DNA from: Eubacteriales bacterium | Lineage (GTDB): Bacteria > Bacillota > Clostridia > Oscillospirales > Oscillospiraceae | Length of the DNA stretch: 64,000 nt | Reading direction: 5' to 3' | Assembly (NCBI GenBank): GCA_030536515.1 | Contig: JAUNPV010000001.1 | Location: 362,211 to 426,210 of the forward strand | Made by a program: the position numbers and the translations under genes | In this document: positions 48,769 to 58,435 of the stretch, piece by piece | Layout: every line of letters begins with the position of its first letter | Position numbering within the stretch: the stretch's first letter is position 1 | The notes under the pieces: generated by a model | Seen by the model: the letters and a program-made list of their open reading frames with translations, nothing else | Told to the model about the DNA's origin: nothing | The model's database searches: none

Positions 48769-49749
48769 TTGGAGCTGTCTGAACTGATAGAGTCAGTCGA
48801 TATTCTGGATTACATTTCTCAATATACGGATTTCACAGAGAAAAACGGAGAATACTGGGCACTGTCACCTCTTAAAGATGAAAACACGCCGTCTTTCTCC
48901 GTTCGTAAAGAAACAAATTCGTTTTTTGACTTCTCCTCCGGTATCGGCGGCAATGTGCTGACATTTATTCGGTACTATGACAAGTGTAGTATGGCAGAAG
49001 CCGTAGAAAAGCTGAAAAAATACAGCGGATTTAACGGCAAAGTAAGTTCAAGGAAGCGTCTTGCAGCTACAGAGGTGGCAAAACGGTTTGCGCCACCCCA
49101 TAACACAGCAAAAAAGGCCAAAGGAACGGTACTACCGGACGATTACATGGAACGGTATGAAAAACGAGACGATAAGCTGGCCGTTTGGGAGCGCGAAGGA
49201 ATTTCCCGTGCATCCATAGACAAGTTTTCGGTGTACTACGACAGCTTTTCCGACCGGCTTGTCTATCCCATACGAAATCCAGATGGGAAAATCGTCAATA
49301 TCGGTGGGCGAACCCTCGACCCGCACTGGAAAGAGAAGGGTTTGCGTAAATACACCTATTTCATGTCGTGGGGTGAGTTGAAAACCATCTATGGTCTTGC
49401 AGAAAACAGAGATGCTATCCTCCAGAAAGGGGAAATCATCTTGTTTGAGGGCTGCAAATCCGTTCTACTTGCCGATACTTACGGAATTCACAATACCGGG
49501 GCGATTTTGACCTCGCATCTGAACCCAAATCAGATGAAATTGCTGGCAGCACTTGGCTGCCGTGTGGTTTTTGCCCTTGATAAGGATGTCTGCATCCGAG
49601 ACGACCACAATATCAAGCGGTTAAAGCAGTTTGTCAATGTGCAATATCTTTGGGATAAGGATAATTTACTTGGTGAAAAGGACAGTCCTGTCGATAGAGG
49701 CCAAGAAACTTGGAAAAAACTCTACGAAGGGAGGCTGTCGTGGCGATGA
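48769..49749 (+). CDS. DnaG-like primase lacking zinc ligands
   Basis: A 326-residue primase relative. The N-terminal CHC2-like fold is recognisable (YWALSPLKDENTPSFSV, SFFDFSSGIGGNVLTFIRYY) but the Cys/His ligands are replaced: Ser33, Lys36, Asp54 and Ser57 stand where Cys, His, Cys, Cys are expected. The TOPRIM region has EIILFEGCKSVLLADTYGI and FALDKD. TTG start after AAGGAGGAG. It lacks a DnaB-binding C-terminal domain, so it is shorter than cellular DnaG. Coupled to the polymerase gene by ATGA. Confidence 0.82.
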   Translation: MELSELIESVDILDYISQYTDFTEKNGEYWALSPLKDENTPSFSVRKETNSFFDFSSGIGGNVLTFIRYYDKCSMAEAVEKLKKYSGFNGKVSSRKRLAATEVAKRFAPPHNTAKKAKGTVLPDDYMERYEKRDDKLAVWEREGISRASIDKFSVYYDSFSDRLVYPIRNPDGKIVNIGGRTLDPHWKEKGLRKYTYFMSWGELKTIYGLAENRDAILQKGEIILFEGCKSVLLADTYGIHNTGAILTSHLNPNQMKLLAALGCRVVFALDKDVCIRDDHNIKRLKQFVNVQYLWDKDNLLGEKDSPVDRGQETWKKLYEGRLSWR

Positions 49750-52700
49750 GTGGGCAATACACCGTCTATCATCTACATAGCGACCTGTCAAATGGCGTTA
49801 CCAATATTGATTCGGTCACAAAATACGGAGAGTACATTGCAAAAGCCAAAGAATGCGGTATGAATGCGATGGGCTTTTCCGAACACGGTTCTGTTTTTGA
49901 GTGGTGGCACAAGAAAAGTGCGATTGAAGCAGCTGGGATGAAGTATATCCACGCCGTTGAGTGCTATCTCACCACAACGCTTACAGAAAAAATCAGAGAC
50001 AACTATCACTGTGTTCTTCTCGCCAAAAACTACAGCGGCTTTTTGGAATTGAACCGTCTCGTGTCTAACAGTTTTTGTAGGAAGGACAACCATTTCTACT
50101 ATGCTCCCCGCATTACCTTTGACGAGTTGTTCCACACATCGGATAACATCCTTGTCACTACCGCTTGTGTCGGCGGTGTGCTTGGGAAAGGTGACGAGCA
50201 GGTACAGCGGGTGTACCTCGATTTTTTGACTCGTAACCGGCATCGCTGTTTTCTGGAAGTCGGACATCACATGGATGAAAAACAGATTTCCTATAACAAA
50301 AAGCTGCTTGCGTTAAGTCAGGAACTCACCATCCCACTGATAGCTGGAACAGACACTCATGTTTTGAATGAAGAGCACGAGAAAGGTCGCAGTATCCTAC
50401 AGGCATCCAAAAATATTTTCTTCGACGGCGAAGAGCGTTGGGATTTGAAGTTCAAAACTTATGATGAATTGGTCGCAGCCTATCGAGCACAAGGTTCGTT
50501 ACCGGAAGCCGAGTATATGCAGGCCATTGAAAACACAAACCTGCTGGCAAATATGGTGGAACCTTTTGAGCTGGATAGAGGAACCAAGTATCCTCACATT
50601 TACGCAGAGCCGGAAAAGACTTTCAGAGAAAAAGTCCAGTCTGCTATGGAGACGCATCCCTATGCGCTGAAGAACCATACCAAAGAGGAGCTGGAGCGTG
50701 TTGTCGAAGAAGAGTTTGATGTCTACAAGGCGACAAAGTCTATTGACTTTATGCTCCTGCAAACATATTTGCGGGAATGGGAAAATGAAAACGGTATCCA
50801 ATGCGGTTACGGAAGAGGTTCTGTGTCCGGCAGTATGATTGCCTATCTGCTTGGTATTACACAAATGGACAGTCTGCGGTTTGGGCTGAACTTCTTCCGC
50901 TTTATGAACCCCTCCCGTGTGACCAATGCAGATATTGATACGGACTACTCTGGCAAGGACAGAGACTCAGTCAAACGGTTCCTGCTTCGTGACAAGATGA
51001 ACCTGCCAAGCATCCGTTCCGCAGAAATCATTACCTTTAACACCATTGCGTTGAAGGGAGCTGTTCGAGATGTGTGCCGTGCCCTCTACAAAGACCGTCA
51101 GGACATTAACTATATTCAGGTTTCCAACCACATCTGCAAAGAAGTCGAGACGCATGAAGAGGCAGTTCGTAAAAAGTATCCAGAGGTTTTCCGGTATGTG
51201 GATATTGTCAACGGCACTATTGTTTCCATCGGAACCCACCCAAGCGGTGTGCTTATCAGCGACCTGCCCATTGAGCAGACCGTAGGTCTCTGCAGCGTAT
51301 CTACATCTGAGTATCCGGTCTCCATGATTAACATGAAAGAACTGGACGACTTGATGTATGTCAAGCTGGATATCCTGGGGCTTGATAATATCGGTGTCAT
51401 CAATGAGACTTGTAAAACTCTCGGCATTGAGCGGCTTACTCCCGATAACACAGATATGGAAGATATGAGCGTATGGAAAAGCATCCGCGATGATACAACG
51501 CTTATCTTCCAATGGGAGTCAGACAGCGCACAGCATTATCTCCGGCAGTTTATGTCGGACAGCACACTGGAAACAGCTCGCTCTAAAATTCCGAACTTCT
51601 CCATGCTGAAATGGATGTCCTTTGGCAACGGACTTCTCCGCCCTGCCTGCGCCAGTTTCCGTGATAGCGTTGCAAAGGGCGAGTTTTACGATAACGGTTT
51701 TGATGCGCTGAATGAATTTCTTTCCCCCGAGGCCGGACGCATTGCCATGCAGGAGACCATCATGCAGTTCCTTGTTAAGTTCTGCGGTTATTCTGCGGCA
51801 GAGTCCGATAATGTGCGCCGTGCTATTGCAAAGAAGAAAGGCACAGAAACACTGCTCCCTGAGATTGAGGAACGGTTCGTTGCCTATTGTTCGGAACAAT
51901 ACAGCATGACTTCGGAACAGTGCGAGAAAATCATCAAGCCTTTCTTGCAAATCATCCTGGATGCTTCCGCCTATGGCTTTTCATGGAACCATTCTGATGC
52001 TTACTCCTCCATTGGATACATCTGTGGGTATCTGCGTTACTACTATCCGTTGGAGTTCCTCACTGCGGCACTCAATATCTTTGGCGATAACATGGATAAG
52101 ACCGCCGCCATTACCAATTACGCTACCAGCGTCGGCATCCGCGTCACACTGCCAAAGTGGGGATTGTCCAGAGGTGAGTATTTCTTCGACCGAGAAAAGA
52201 GAATCATTGCAAAGGGGCTCACCTCCATCAAGTATATGAGCGCCAATCTTGCCGATGAACTCTATGACCTTGCCAGAAATAAATACTCCTACTTCATGGA
52301 TTTGCTCAGGGATTTGGATGAAAAGACCAGCATTAACTCCAGGCAGCTTGACATCCTCATTAAGCTGGATTTCTTCTCTGACTTTGGTAATCAGCGTGAA
52401 CTTCTCCGCATAACAAGTCTGTTTTCCGAGATGTTCAAGAAAGGACAAGCCAAGCAGATACGAAAAAGCGATGTGGATGGAACGCCGTTGGAGGAAATCG
52501 TAAAGCGATATGCGGTGGGCGTAACCAAGTCAGGCGGCATCGCAAAGAGTTATACGCTTCTTGATGTCGCATCTATCCTGCGAGAGGCAGAAACCGTCAT
52601 CAAAGCAGCAGGAATGGATGACTTGAGCGACCTTATCAAGGTGCGCAACTTCTATGATGTTATGGGCTACATCGGCTATGTGTCCGGCAACGAAGCCGAC

Positions 52701-52934
52701 CGGCGCAAACTCTACATCACGGATATCAAGCCGCTGTATCGTAAGCGTGACAATAAGCAGTTCGGGTATAGCTTGTTCACGAAATCTATCGGCAGCGGCA
52801 AGGAGAGCCGGTTCACTGTCTTCAACAGAGTCTTTGATAAGGAGCCTGTCAAAGAGGGCGACATCATTTACTGCAAAGGCTATGAGAGAGATGGCGAGTA
52901 TTACACGCTGACAGCGTATCAGCAGGTTTTTTGA
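49746..52934 (+). CDS. DNA polymerase III alpha subunit (DnaE-like)
   Basis: A 1062-residue replicative polymerase. N-terminal PHP domain (YHLHSDLSNG, GFSEHGSVFEWW, AGTDTHV), then the C-family palm: CGYGRGSVSGSMIAYLLGIT, NADIDTDYSGKDRD with catalytic Asp residues, and KGAVRDVCRAL. Fingers IGTHPSGVLIS, and the HNHSDAYSSIGYICGYL-type segment. The C-terminal OB region is present. ATG at 49746 overlaps the primase stop; a GTG at 49740 is also possible. An own C-family polymerase marks a phage with a largely host-independent replisome. Confidence 0.95.
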   Translation: MSGQYTVYHLHSDLSNGVTNIDSVTKYGEYIAKAKECGMNAMGFSEHGSVFEWWHKKSAIEAAGMKYIHAVECYLTTTLTEKIRDNYHCVLLAKNYSGFLELNRLVSNSFCRKDNHFYYAPRITFDELFHTSDNILVTTACVGGVLGKGDEQVQRVYLDFLTRNRHRCFLEVGHHMDEKQISYNKKLLALSQELTIPLIAGTDTHVLNEEHEKGRSILQASKNIFFDGEERWDLKFKTYDELVAAYRAQGSLPEAEYMQAIENTNLLANMVEPFELDRGTKYPHIYAEPEKTFREKVQSAMETHPYALKNHTKEELERVVEEEFDVYKATKSIDFMLLQTYLREWENENGIQCGYGRGSVSGSMIAYLLGITQMDSLRFGLNFFRFMNPSRVTNADIDTDYSGKDRDSVKRFLLRDKMNLPSIRSAEIITFNTIALKGAVRDVCRALYKDRQDINYIQVSNHICKEVETHEEAVRKKYPEVFRYVDIVNGTIVSIGTHPSGVLISDLPIEQTVGLCSVSTSEYPVSMINMKELDDLMYVKLDILGLDNIGVINETCKTLGIERLTPDNTDMEDMSVWKSIRDDTTLIFQWESDSAQHYLRQFMSDSTLETARSKIPNFSMLKWMSFGNGLLRPACASFRDSVAKGEFYDNGFDALNEFLSPEAGRIAMQETIMQFLVKFCGYSAAESDNVRRAIAKKKGTETLLPEIEERFVAYCSEQYSMTSEQCEKIIKPFLQIILDASAYGFSWNHSDAYSSIGYICGYLRYYYPLEFLTAALNIFGDNMDKTAAITNYATSVGIRVTLPKWGLSRGEYFFDREKRIIAKGLTSIKYMSANLADELYDLARNKYSYFMDLLRDLDEKTSINSRQLDILIKLDFFSDFGNQRELLRITSLFSEMFKKGQAKQIRKSDVDGTPLEEIVKRYAVGVTKSGGIAKSYTLLDVASILREAETVIKAAGMDDLSDLIKVRNFYDVMGYIGYVSGNEADRRKLYITDIKPLYRKRDNKQFGYSLFTKSIGSGKESRFTVFNRVFDKEPVKEGDIIYCKGYERDGEYYTLTAYQQVF

Positions 52935-52977
52935 TTACATATAAAACATGGATTTTATAAGCATGGAGGTGCGAATT

Positions 52978-53175
52978 TTGCAGGACAAACAGGTCTGCAA
53001 TCTCTGCGGCAAAGAGCTTGATTTCTTTGACCGGCAGGAGAACTTTACAATACATACAAGAATCGGTTATGGCAGTGTCCATGACGGCGACAAGGTTCAT
53101 CTCCAGTTCTGCTGTGACTGCTTCGACAAGGTCGTTGCCATGTGTACCGTGTCACCCATTGAGGAGGTAAGCTGA
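52978..53175 (+). CDS. Small zinc-ribbon protein, 65 aa
   Basis: TTG start at 52978, 8 bp after GGAGGTG; an ATG at 52948 is upstream of that site. CNLCGKELD and CCDCFDKV pairs make a zinc ribbon. Function unknown; next to the polymerase gene. Confidence 0.55.
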   Translation: MQDKQVCNLCGKELDFFDRQENFTIHTRIGYGSVHDGDKVHLQFCCDCFDKVVAMCTVSPIEEVS

Positions 53176-53177
53176 GA

Positions 53178-53951
53178 ATGGATAGAGCAGAATTTCAGAG
53201 ATACATTGATAATGCCCTGCAAGAGGCAGAGCGTGTGAGGACTTATTGTACGCAAGACGAAATCGTCCTCATTATGACAGCGGATTTTTATCGAGAGCTT
53301 CTTGCCACCGCAGACATTCACGCCAACAGAGACGGCGACCACTACGGCTTCCTTTATGGCTATCGTATTGCGCTTATCAACGAGCCGACTGAACGCACGA
53401 TGGTCTCGCCTGCGGTTCTTGGGATGACCTATCATCCGGGCATGGCGTTGGATGACATCATTGTTGTCGATGAAGAGAACCGGGTATTCCGGCTTACCAG
53501 TCGTGACCCTGTACAGTTTACGGATACCGGTATGACCGTCCGCTTTGACGCACATACCCGCACTACCAGAATGGATACTGCTGTTATCGATGCCGAAAAT
53601 ATTGCGGCTGAGACCATGCGTGTCGCCACTGCACAAGCCGCTACGACAACTGCTACTGTAGAACCCTTCTACTACAATCCGTTTGAAACGATTACTACCA
53701 CGGCCACCACGACCGGTGGCAACTGGCAGCAATATTGGGTGAACCCAGCAACATGGGAGTACAACCCTACGGTTACTTTCCATGTAGATACAGCAGAAAT
53801 CAACCACAGTGTATTCGACAGACTCACAGGTGGTGGCAGAAGAAAAAAGAATCGTGTCAAAGAAGATGCGGAACTGTCCGCCGGAGACACCAAAGCAATG
53901 GATGAATTTCTTGATGGATTCGCCATCAAACAGAATTTACAGCAGGCGTAA
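53178..53951 (+). CDS. Hypothetical phage protein, 257 aa
   Basis: Starts MDRAEFQRYIDNALQEAER. N-terminal half has a mixed fold (IVLIMTADFYRELLATADI, LDDIIVVDEENRVFRLTS); residues 150-200 are Thr/Ala-rich low complexity (ATAQAATTTATVEPFYYNPF, ETITTTATTTGG); the C terminus is basic then acidic. Not recognised. Found between the polymerase and ThyX genes. Confidence 0.5.
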   Translation: MDRAEFQRYIDNALQEAERVRTYCTQDEIVLIMTADFYRELLATADIHANRDGDHYGFLYGYRIALINEPTERTMVSPAVLGMTYHPGMALDDIIVVDEENRVFRLTSRDPVQFTDTGMTVRFDAHTRTTRMDTAVIDAENIAAETMRVATAQAATTTATVEPFYYNPFETITTTATTTGGNWQQYWVNPATWEYNPTVTFHVDTAEINHSVFDRLTGGGRRKKNRVKEDAELSAGDTKAMDEFLDGFAIKQNLQQA

Positions 53952-53963
53952 AGGAGGGTGCCA

Positions 53964-54638
53964 ATGGGTAAGGTAATTGTTCAGGACTTCACCTGCAAAG
54001 AGCCAATCACCATGATTGGAACGGAGGCCGGTGTCTGCTGGGGCGCCGATATTTCCGACCAGAAGAAAAACTATCGTCGAGGCATTGACTGCCTTGAGAG
54101 TGAACACGGAAGAACTTTCGAGTTCCCCGATGCCTATATGATTCTTGATGGCTACTCCGCACGAGTTATTCGTGAGTGGTACACCCACATTGGCGGTTCA
54201 CCTACAAGATTGCAGGCAAGTACGAGATATATCGACTACGAACATGGCTTTGATTATGTCGTACCGCCCAGCATTGAAAAGGACGAAGCGGCGTCAGCCG
54301 GGTACAAGAAAGTCATGACGATTCTCCAAAATGCGCTTACCGCACTGGATGCGTTCGGCGTTCCCCGTGAGGACACAGCACTGCTGTTGCCGTTGGGAAT
54401 GACTACCCGTATCGTGTGCAAGCACAACGCCAGAAATCTCATGGATATGTCTCATCAGCGGATGTGCTCTCGTGCTTATCATGAGTATCGAAAGCTGTTT
54501 GACGATGTGTGCAATGCTCTCCGTGCGTATTCGGAAGAGTGGGCATATCTGGTTGACCACTACTTCATGCCGAAGTGTGAGTATATGGGCTTCTGCAAGG
54601 AGAAAAAGTCCTGCGGTAAGATGCCGCACAAAGAGTGA
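53964..54638 (+). CDS. thyX: ThyX-like FAD-dependent thymidylate synthase
   Basis: A 224-residue protein of the ThyX family, converting dUMP to dTMP. The signature region reads REWYTHIGGSPTRLQASTRY, a variant of the RHRxxSxNExSxRY motif found in some Firmicutes; GMTTRIVCKHNARNLMDM and RAYHEYRKL fit the second FAD/dUMP region. C-terminal Cys-rich tail (CEYMGFCKEKKSCGK) may bind metal. ATG at 53964 after AGGAGG. The carbon donor, methylene-THF, is supplied by SHMT, encoded at 59227. Confidence 0.82.
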   Translation: MGKVIVQDFTCKEPITMIGTEAGVCWGADISDQKKNYRRGIDCLESEHGRTFEFPDAYMILDGYSARVIREWYTHIGGSPTRLQASTRYIDYEHGFDYVVPPSIEKDEAASAGYKKVMTILQNALTALDAFGVPREDTALLLPLGMTTRIVCKHNARNLMDMSHQRMCSRAYHEYRKLFDDVCNALRAYSEEWAYLVDHYFMPKCEYMGFCKEKKSCGKMPHKE

Positions 54639-54642
54639 GGCT

Positions 54643-55062
54643 ATGAAAAGCAAAATACGAAACCCCAAAAAGATGCGCCAGCTTATCGACTTCAAAGGCC
54701 TGGAGCTTGATGGTGGCATCTACCCAACAGACATTGACGGACTGATTGAACTGCGCAATCGTGAATACATAATCCTTGAAGTTAAACACCGTGGCGCCGC
54801 TGTCCCTTACGGGCAAAGGCTTGCTATTGAAAGAATGGTAGATGACTTCACAACGGTTGGGAAGAGTGCGGTCGCTATCATATGTGAGCACCAAGTCGAT
54901 GACCCGGACAAGCCTGTTGTCGCGGCATACTGTAAAGTAAGAGAAATCTATTATGGCAAGGAACATATATGGAGGCCGCCGGACGGCTCCATCAATGTAC
55001 GGCAGGCCATCGATTGTTTCTGCCAGTACGCAACACATAAAAAAAGGAGGCTGATGCCGTGA
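54643..55062 (+). CDS. Putative PD-(D/E)XK-type nuclease, 139 aa
   Basis: Contains PTDIDGLIEL and YIILEVKHRG, which could be the Asp and ExK strands of a compact PD-(D/E)XK fold, then YGQRLAIERMVDDF. Similar small proteins in phages are annotated as nuclease or resolvase-like. The start at 54643 is 4 bp after the ThyX stop. Moderate confidence in the fold, none in the substrate. Confidence 0.55.
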   Translation: MKSKIRNPKKMRQLIDFKGLELDGGIYPTDIDGLIELRNREYIILEVKHRGAAVPYGQRLAIERMVDDFTTVGKSAVAIICEHQVDDPDKPVVAAYCKVREIYYGKEHIWRPPDGSINVRQAIDCFCQYATHKKRRLMP

Positions 55063-55616
55063 AAATTATCGCTATCTCTGGCAAAGCACAGCACGGAAAG
55101 GATACAACAGCCGGGTTTCTGAAATCCACATTGGAAGCAGACGGCTATAAAGTACAGGTCGCTCACTATGCAGACCTGCTCAAATACATATGCAAGCAGT
55201 TTTTTGGATGGAACGGGCAGAAGGACGATGCTGGACGCCACATTCTGCAGTATGTCGGAACAGATGTCATTCGCACACAGAAGCCTGATTTCTGGGTCGA
55301 TTTCATTATCTCAATGGCAGAACTCTTCCCTGATGCATGGGATTATCTGCTCATTCCCGACTGCCGTTTCCCCAACGAGATTGACTGCATTAAGAGCGCC
55401 GGACTTGATATGGTTCATTTGCGTGTCGTTAGGAAGAACTTCACAAGTCCGCTGTCCAAAGAACAACAGGCGCATCCGTCAGAAACCGCGCTCGACAATA
55501 CAACGCCGGACTACTGGATTGTCAACGATGGTACGCTGAAAGACCTGCAAGAGCGTGTCATTGCATGGCTTACAGATTACACAGGTTTTCACCAGACAAC
55601 ATTCGATGAGTTGTAA
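55059..55616 (+). CDS. Deoxynucleoside monophosphate kinase
   Basis: A 185-residue P-loop kinase of the phage dNMP kinase type: ISGKAQHGKDT (residues 5-15), LIPDCRFPNEIDCI and LRVVRKNF. It phosphorylates dNMPs to dNDPs for phage DNA synthesis. GTG start overlapping the previous gene, with AAGGAGG upstream. Confidence 0.85.
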   Translation: MKIIAISGKAQHGKDTTAGFLKSTLEADGYKVQVAHYADLLKYICKQFFGWNGQKDDAGRHILQYVGTDVIRTQKPDFWVDFIISMAELFPDAWDYLLIPDCRFPNEIDCIKSAGLDMVHLRVVRKNFTSPLSKEQQAHPSETALDNTTPDYWIVNDGTLKDLQERVIAWLTDYTGFHQTTFDEL

Positions 55617-55627
55617 AGAGGTGTGAT

Positions 55628-56338
55628 ATGCGTCATCTGACAATTCTTGTTGATATGGATGATACTATCGAGAACCTCGCTGAAGCTTGGGTCGCCTACC
55701 TGAACGCACGGCATCAAACCAGTACCAACCTTTCGGATATTACCGATTGGGATATTTCAAAGGCATTTCCTACCCTTACAAAAGAGCAAGTATATGCCCC
55801 TTTGTTTGAGGATGTCTTTTGGAGCTGGGTCAAACCAATGGAAGGCGCGTCAGAGGCGCTGCAAAAACTAATTGCAGATGGACATACTGTGCTGATTGTG
55901 ACCACATCGAACTACCAGACCCTGGCGGCCAAAATGGAGCAGGTGTTGTTCCACTACTTCCCATTCCTGACATGGAACGATGTCATCATCACAGCCCATA
56001 AACAGCTTATCAAGGGAGATGTGCTGATAGACGACGGCATTCACAATCTGGAGGGCGGGGATTACTTCAAAATTCTCATGACCGCCCCTCACAACCGCTG
56101 TTATGACGCAGATAAAAACAGAATGTATCGCGTTACATCGTGGAGTGAGACTTATTCCGTTATTCAAGCACTCGCCTGTGCAGATTCCATATCAAAATGG
56201 CAGGATGACCCTGCTGCTTTCGCCGAAGAAGTCCTGCATATTCAGCTAAAGCCGTATCAGCGGCTTGCCTTAATGCTTAAAGGAGGTCGAAACCGCATTG
56301 AAAATCATTCTCTATTCAACCGGTTGTCCCAAGTGTAA
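55628..56338 (+). CDS. 5'(3')-deoxyribonucleotidase, HAD superfamily
   Basis: A 236-residue NT5C-like phosphatase. HAD motifs: ILVDMDDTIENLAEAWV (residues 6-22), LIVTTSNYQTL, and KGDVLIDDGIHNLEGG. It dephosphorylates deoxynucleoside monophosphates. Next to the dNMP kinase, it may remove unwanted nucleotides (for instance dUMP or dGMP) so that the phage pool is selective. The last 40 bp overlap the redoxin gene. Confidence 0.82.
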   Translation: MRHLTILVDMDDTIENLAEAWVAYLNARHQTSTNLSDITDWDISKAFPTLTKEQVYAPLFEDVFWSWVKPMEGASEALQKLIADGHTVLIVTTSNYQTLAAKMEQVLFHYFPFLTWNDVIITAHKQLIKGDVLIDDGIHNLEGGDYFKILMTAPHNRCYDADKNRMYRVTSWSETYSVIQALACADSISKWQDDPAAFAEEVLHIQLKPYQRLALMLKGGRNRIENHSLFNRLSQV

Positions 56339-56498
56339 GGTACTCAAGCATAAATTAGAAGAAAAGGGTATTGCGTACACAGAAAACAGCTCTGTGGACG
56401 AAATGCTGTCACTCGGAATCGTACAAGTTCCTGTTCTTAGTGTGAATGGAGAACTTCTTGACTTCCAAACAGCAAACCAATGGGTTAATCAACACTAA
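56298..56498 (+). CDS. Glutaredoxin/NrdH-like redoxin
   Basis: A 66-residue redoxin with CPKC (residues 9-12: YSTGCPKCKVLKHKLEEKG), VPVLSVNGELLDF. TTG start 11 bp after AGGAGG. It directly precedes NrdD; a subset of class III reductases takes electrons from redoxins rather than formate, and such a pairing is expected for that subset. Confidence 0.85.
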   Translation: MKIILYSTGCPKCKVLKHKLEEKGIAYTENSSVDEMLSLGIVQVPVLSVNGELLDFQTANQWVNQH

Positions 56499-56518
56499 AA
56501 GAAGGAGGACAAGAGTAC

Positions 56519-58435
56519 ATGAACATTCCACTCAAAATGAACCGGGACTTTGAAAAAGCGATGGCGGCTCTCAATGAGCGATATGGTGAGGATTTTGAGT
56601 TTCTCAATGGTTTCCATGAAACCCAGTTGAATTTCTCAGATTTCATCGATGGTTTTATTGATAAGAATGTGGCCGATGTGACCATCGATGCCAACGCCAA
56701 CGCCTCGAATAAGGATATCCGCAGTCTCTTGAATGAAAAAGGGAAATCCCACGACAAGCTGTTCGCTTTCAACAAGATTTTCTATGAGATGAAGAAGAGG
56801 TACAATCTCCGCACGGCAAAAGAATGGCTGGAAACAGAGTATAACGGCGGTTTTTATCTGCACGATGCCTCAACTTCCACCTATTTGCCGTATTGCTATG
56901 CCTATGACCTGTCCAGATTGGCGACAGAAGGGCTTTTCTTCCTGAAGAACTATAATAATCAGGCGCCAAAGCACCTCACCACCTTCATGGATGATGTAAT
57001 CGAGTATATCAGCTACATGAGCAATCGCAGTTCCGGCGCTGTGGGCATCCCCAATGTCCTGATTTGGACATATTACTTCTGGAAAAAGGACTGCGAAAGC
57101 GGTCACATCATCAAAGACCCGGAATATTACATTAAACAGTGCTTCCAGAAGTTTATCTACCGCCTCAATCAGCCGTTCATGCGCATCGACCAAACCGCCT
57201 TTGTCAATGTGTCTATCTTTGACCGCAATTATATCGAGGCTCTGTTTGGCGGCGTACAGTATCCGGACGGCAGTTATGTCATTGATTGTGTGGAAGAGCT
57301 GATTGAACACCAGAAACTCTTCATGGAGGTCGTTTCACAAATCCGGAGCGAGAATATGTTCACCTTCCCGGTACTGACTTATAGTCTTCTGTACCGTGAC
57401 GGAAAGTTTGTGGACGAGAATTTTGCCAGATGGTGCAGCGACCACAATACCACATGGAATGACAGTAACTTCTTCATCAGCGGTGATGTGAATACGCTTT
57501 CCAACTGCTGTCGCCTGCTGTCAGATACCTCAAAGCTTAATGCGTTCATCAACTCCATCGGCGGCACGGCACTTTCTATCGGTTCTGTCAAGGTCAATAC
57601 CATCAACCTGATGCGGATTGCGCTGGAAACGGAATGCGATGAGAAAAAGTATCTGGCTCTTCTTAAAAAGCGTGCGCTGCTGTGCTGTAAAACTCTTGAT
57701 ACCGTGCGGCACATTATCCGCCGGAACATCGAAAAGGGTCTGCTTCCCAACTATCAGGAAGGCGCAGTGGAGATGGACAAGCAGTACTGCACAATGGGCA
57801 TCCTTGGTCTGTATGAGGTAATCGAAGCTTTCGGCTATACCAAGACGGATGAATTCGGTTATATCAGCTATACCGATGAGGGAGTCGCTTTCGCAAGCAA
57901 AATCTTTGAGGTGCTCAACGAAGTCAAGGATAACTTCACTGACGAATATTCCTTTAACATCGAGAGCGTTCCTGCAGAGCGTGCCGCTGTTATCCTGTGT
58001 CAGAAAGACAATGTCCTGTATGACCACAACGATAAATTCATTTACTCCAATCAGTGGATTCCTCTGTCAGCCAAATGCACCATTCAGGAAAAACTGCGGC
58101 TGTGCTCCATTCTGGATGAGAAGTGTTCCGGCGGTAGTATCGCCCACATCAATCTGGAGTCGAATTTCCCCAATACGAATATGGCATGGGAGATGCTCAA
58201 CAAGATTGCACAGTCCGGCGTTATCTATTTTGCATTTAACACCCGCATCAACGAATGCAAGCATCATCACGGTTTCGTAGGCACAGACCATTGTCCGGTG
58301 TGCGGTGAACCTGTATTCGATACATACCAGCGCATCGTTGGCTATCTTGTCCCGTCACGCGCTTATTCCAAAGACCGTTTCCGCGAGTTCAACACAAGAC
58401 AGTGGTACACCTATGCGGAGGCAATGAGTGAATGA
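56519..58435 (+). CDS. nrdD: Anaerobic ribonucleoside-triphosphate reductase
   Basis: A 638-residue class III glycyl-radical enzyme, making dNTPs without oxygen. The C terminus has the radical-Gly segment RIVGYLVPSRAY and the zinc site (CKHHHGFVGTDHCPVCGEP). Barrel motifs: YLPYCYAYDLSRLATEGLFF, SSGAVGIPN, RLNQPFMRIDQTAFVNVSIF. GAAGGAGG precedes the ATG. It lacks an N-terminal ATP-cone (starts directly with the short N region). Its presence points to an anaerobic host. Confidence 0.95.
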   Translation: MNIPLKMNRDFEKAMAALNERYGEDFEFLNGFHETQLNFSDFIDGFIDKNVADVTIDANANASNKDIRSLLNEKGKSHDKLFAFNKIFYEMKKRYNLRTAKEWLETEYNGGFYLHDASTSTYLPYCYAYDLSRLATEGLFFLKNYNNQAPKHLTTFMDDVIEYISYMSNRSSGAVGIPNVLIWTYYFWKKDCESGHIIKDPEYYIKQCFQKFIYRLNQPFMRIDQTAFVNVSIFDRNYIEALFGGVQYPDGSYVIDCVEELIEHQKLFMEVVSQIRSENMFTFPVLTYSLLYRDGKFVDENFARWCSDHNTTWNDSNFFISGDVNTLSNCCRLLSDTSKLNAFINSIGGTALSIGSVKVNTINLMRIALETECDEKKYLALLKKRALLCCKTLDTVRHIIRRNIEKGLLPNYQEGAVEMDKQYCTMGILGLYEVIEAFGYTKTDEFGYISYTDEGVAFASKIFEVLNEVKDNFTDEYSFNIESVPAERAAVILCQKDNVLYDHNDKFIYSNQWIPLSAKCTIQEKLRLCSILDEKCSGGSIAHINLESNFPNTNMAWEMLNKIAQSGVIYFAFNTRINECKHHHGFVGTDHCPVCGEPVFDTYQRIVGYLVPSRAYSKDRFREFNTRQWYTYAEAMSE

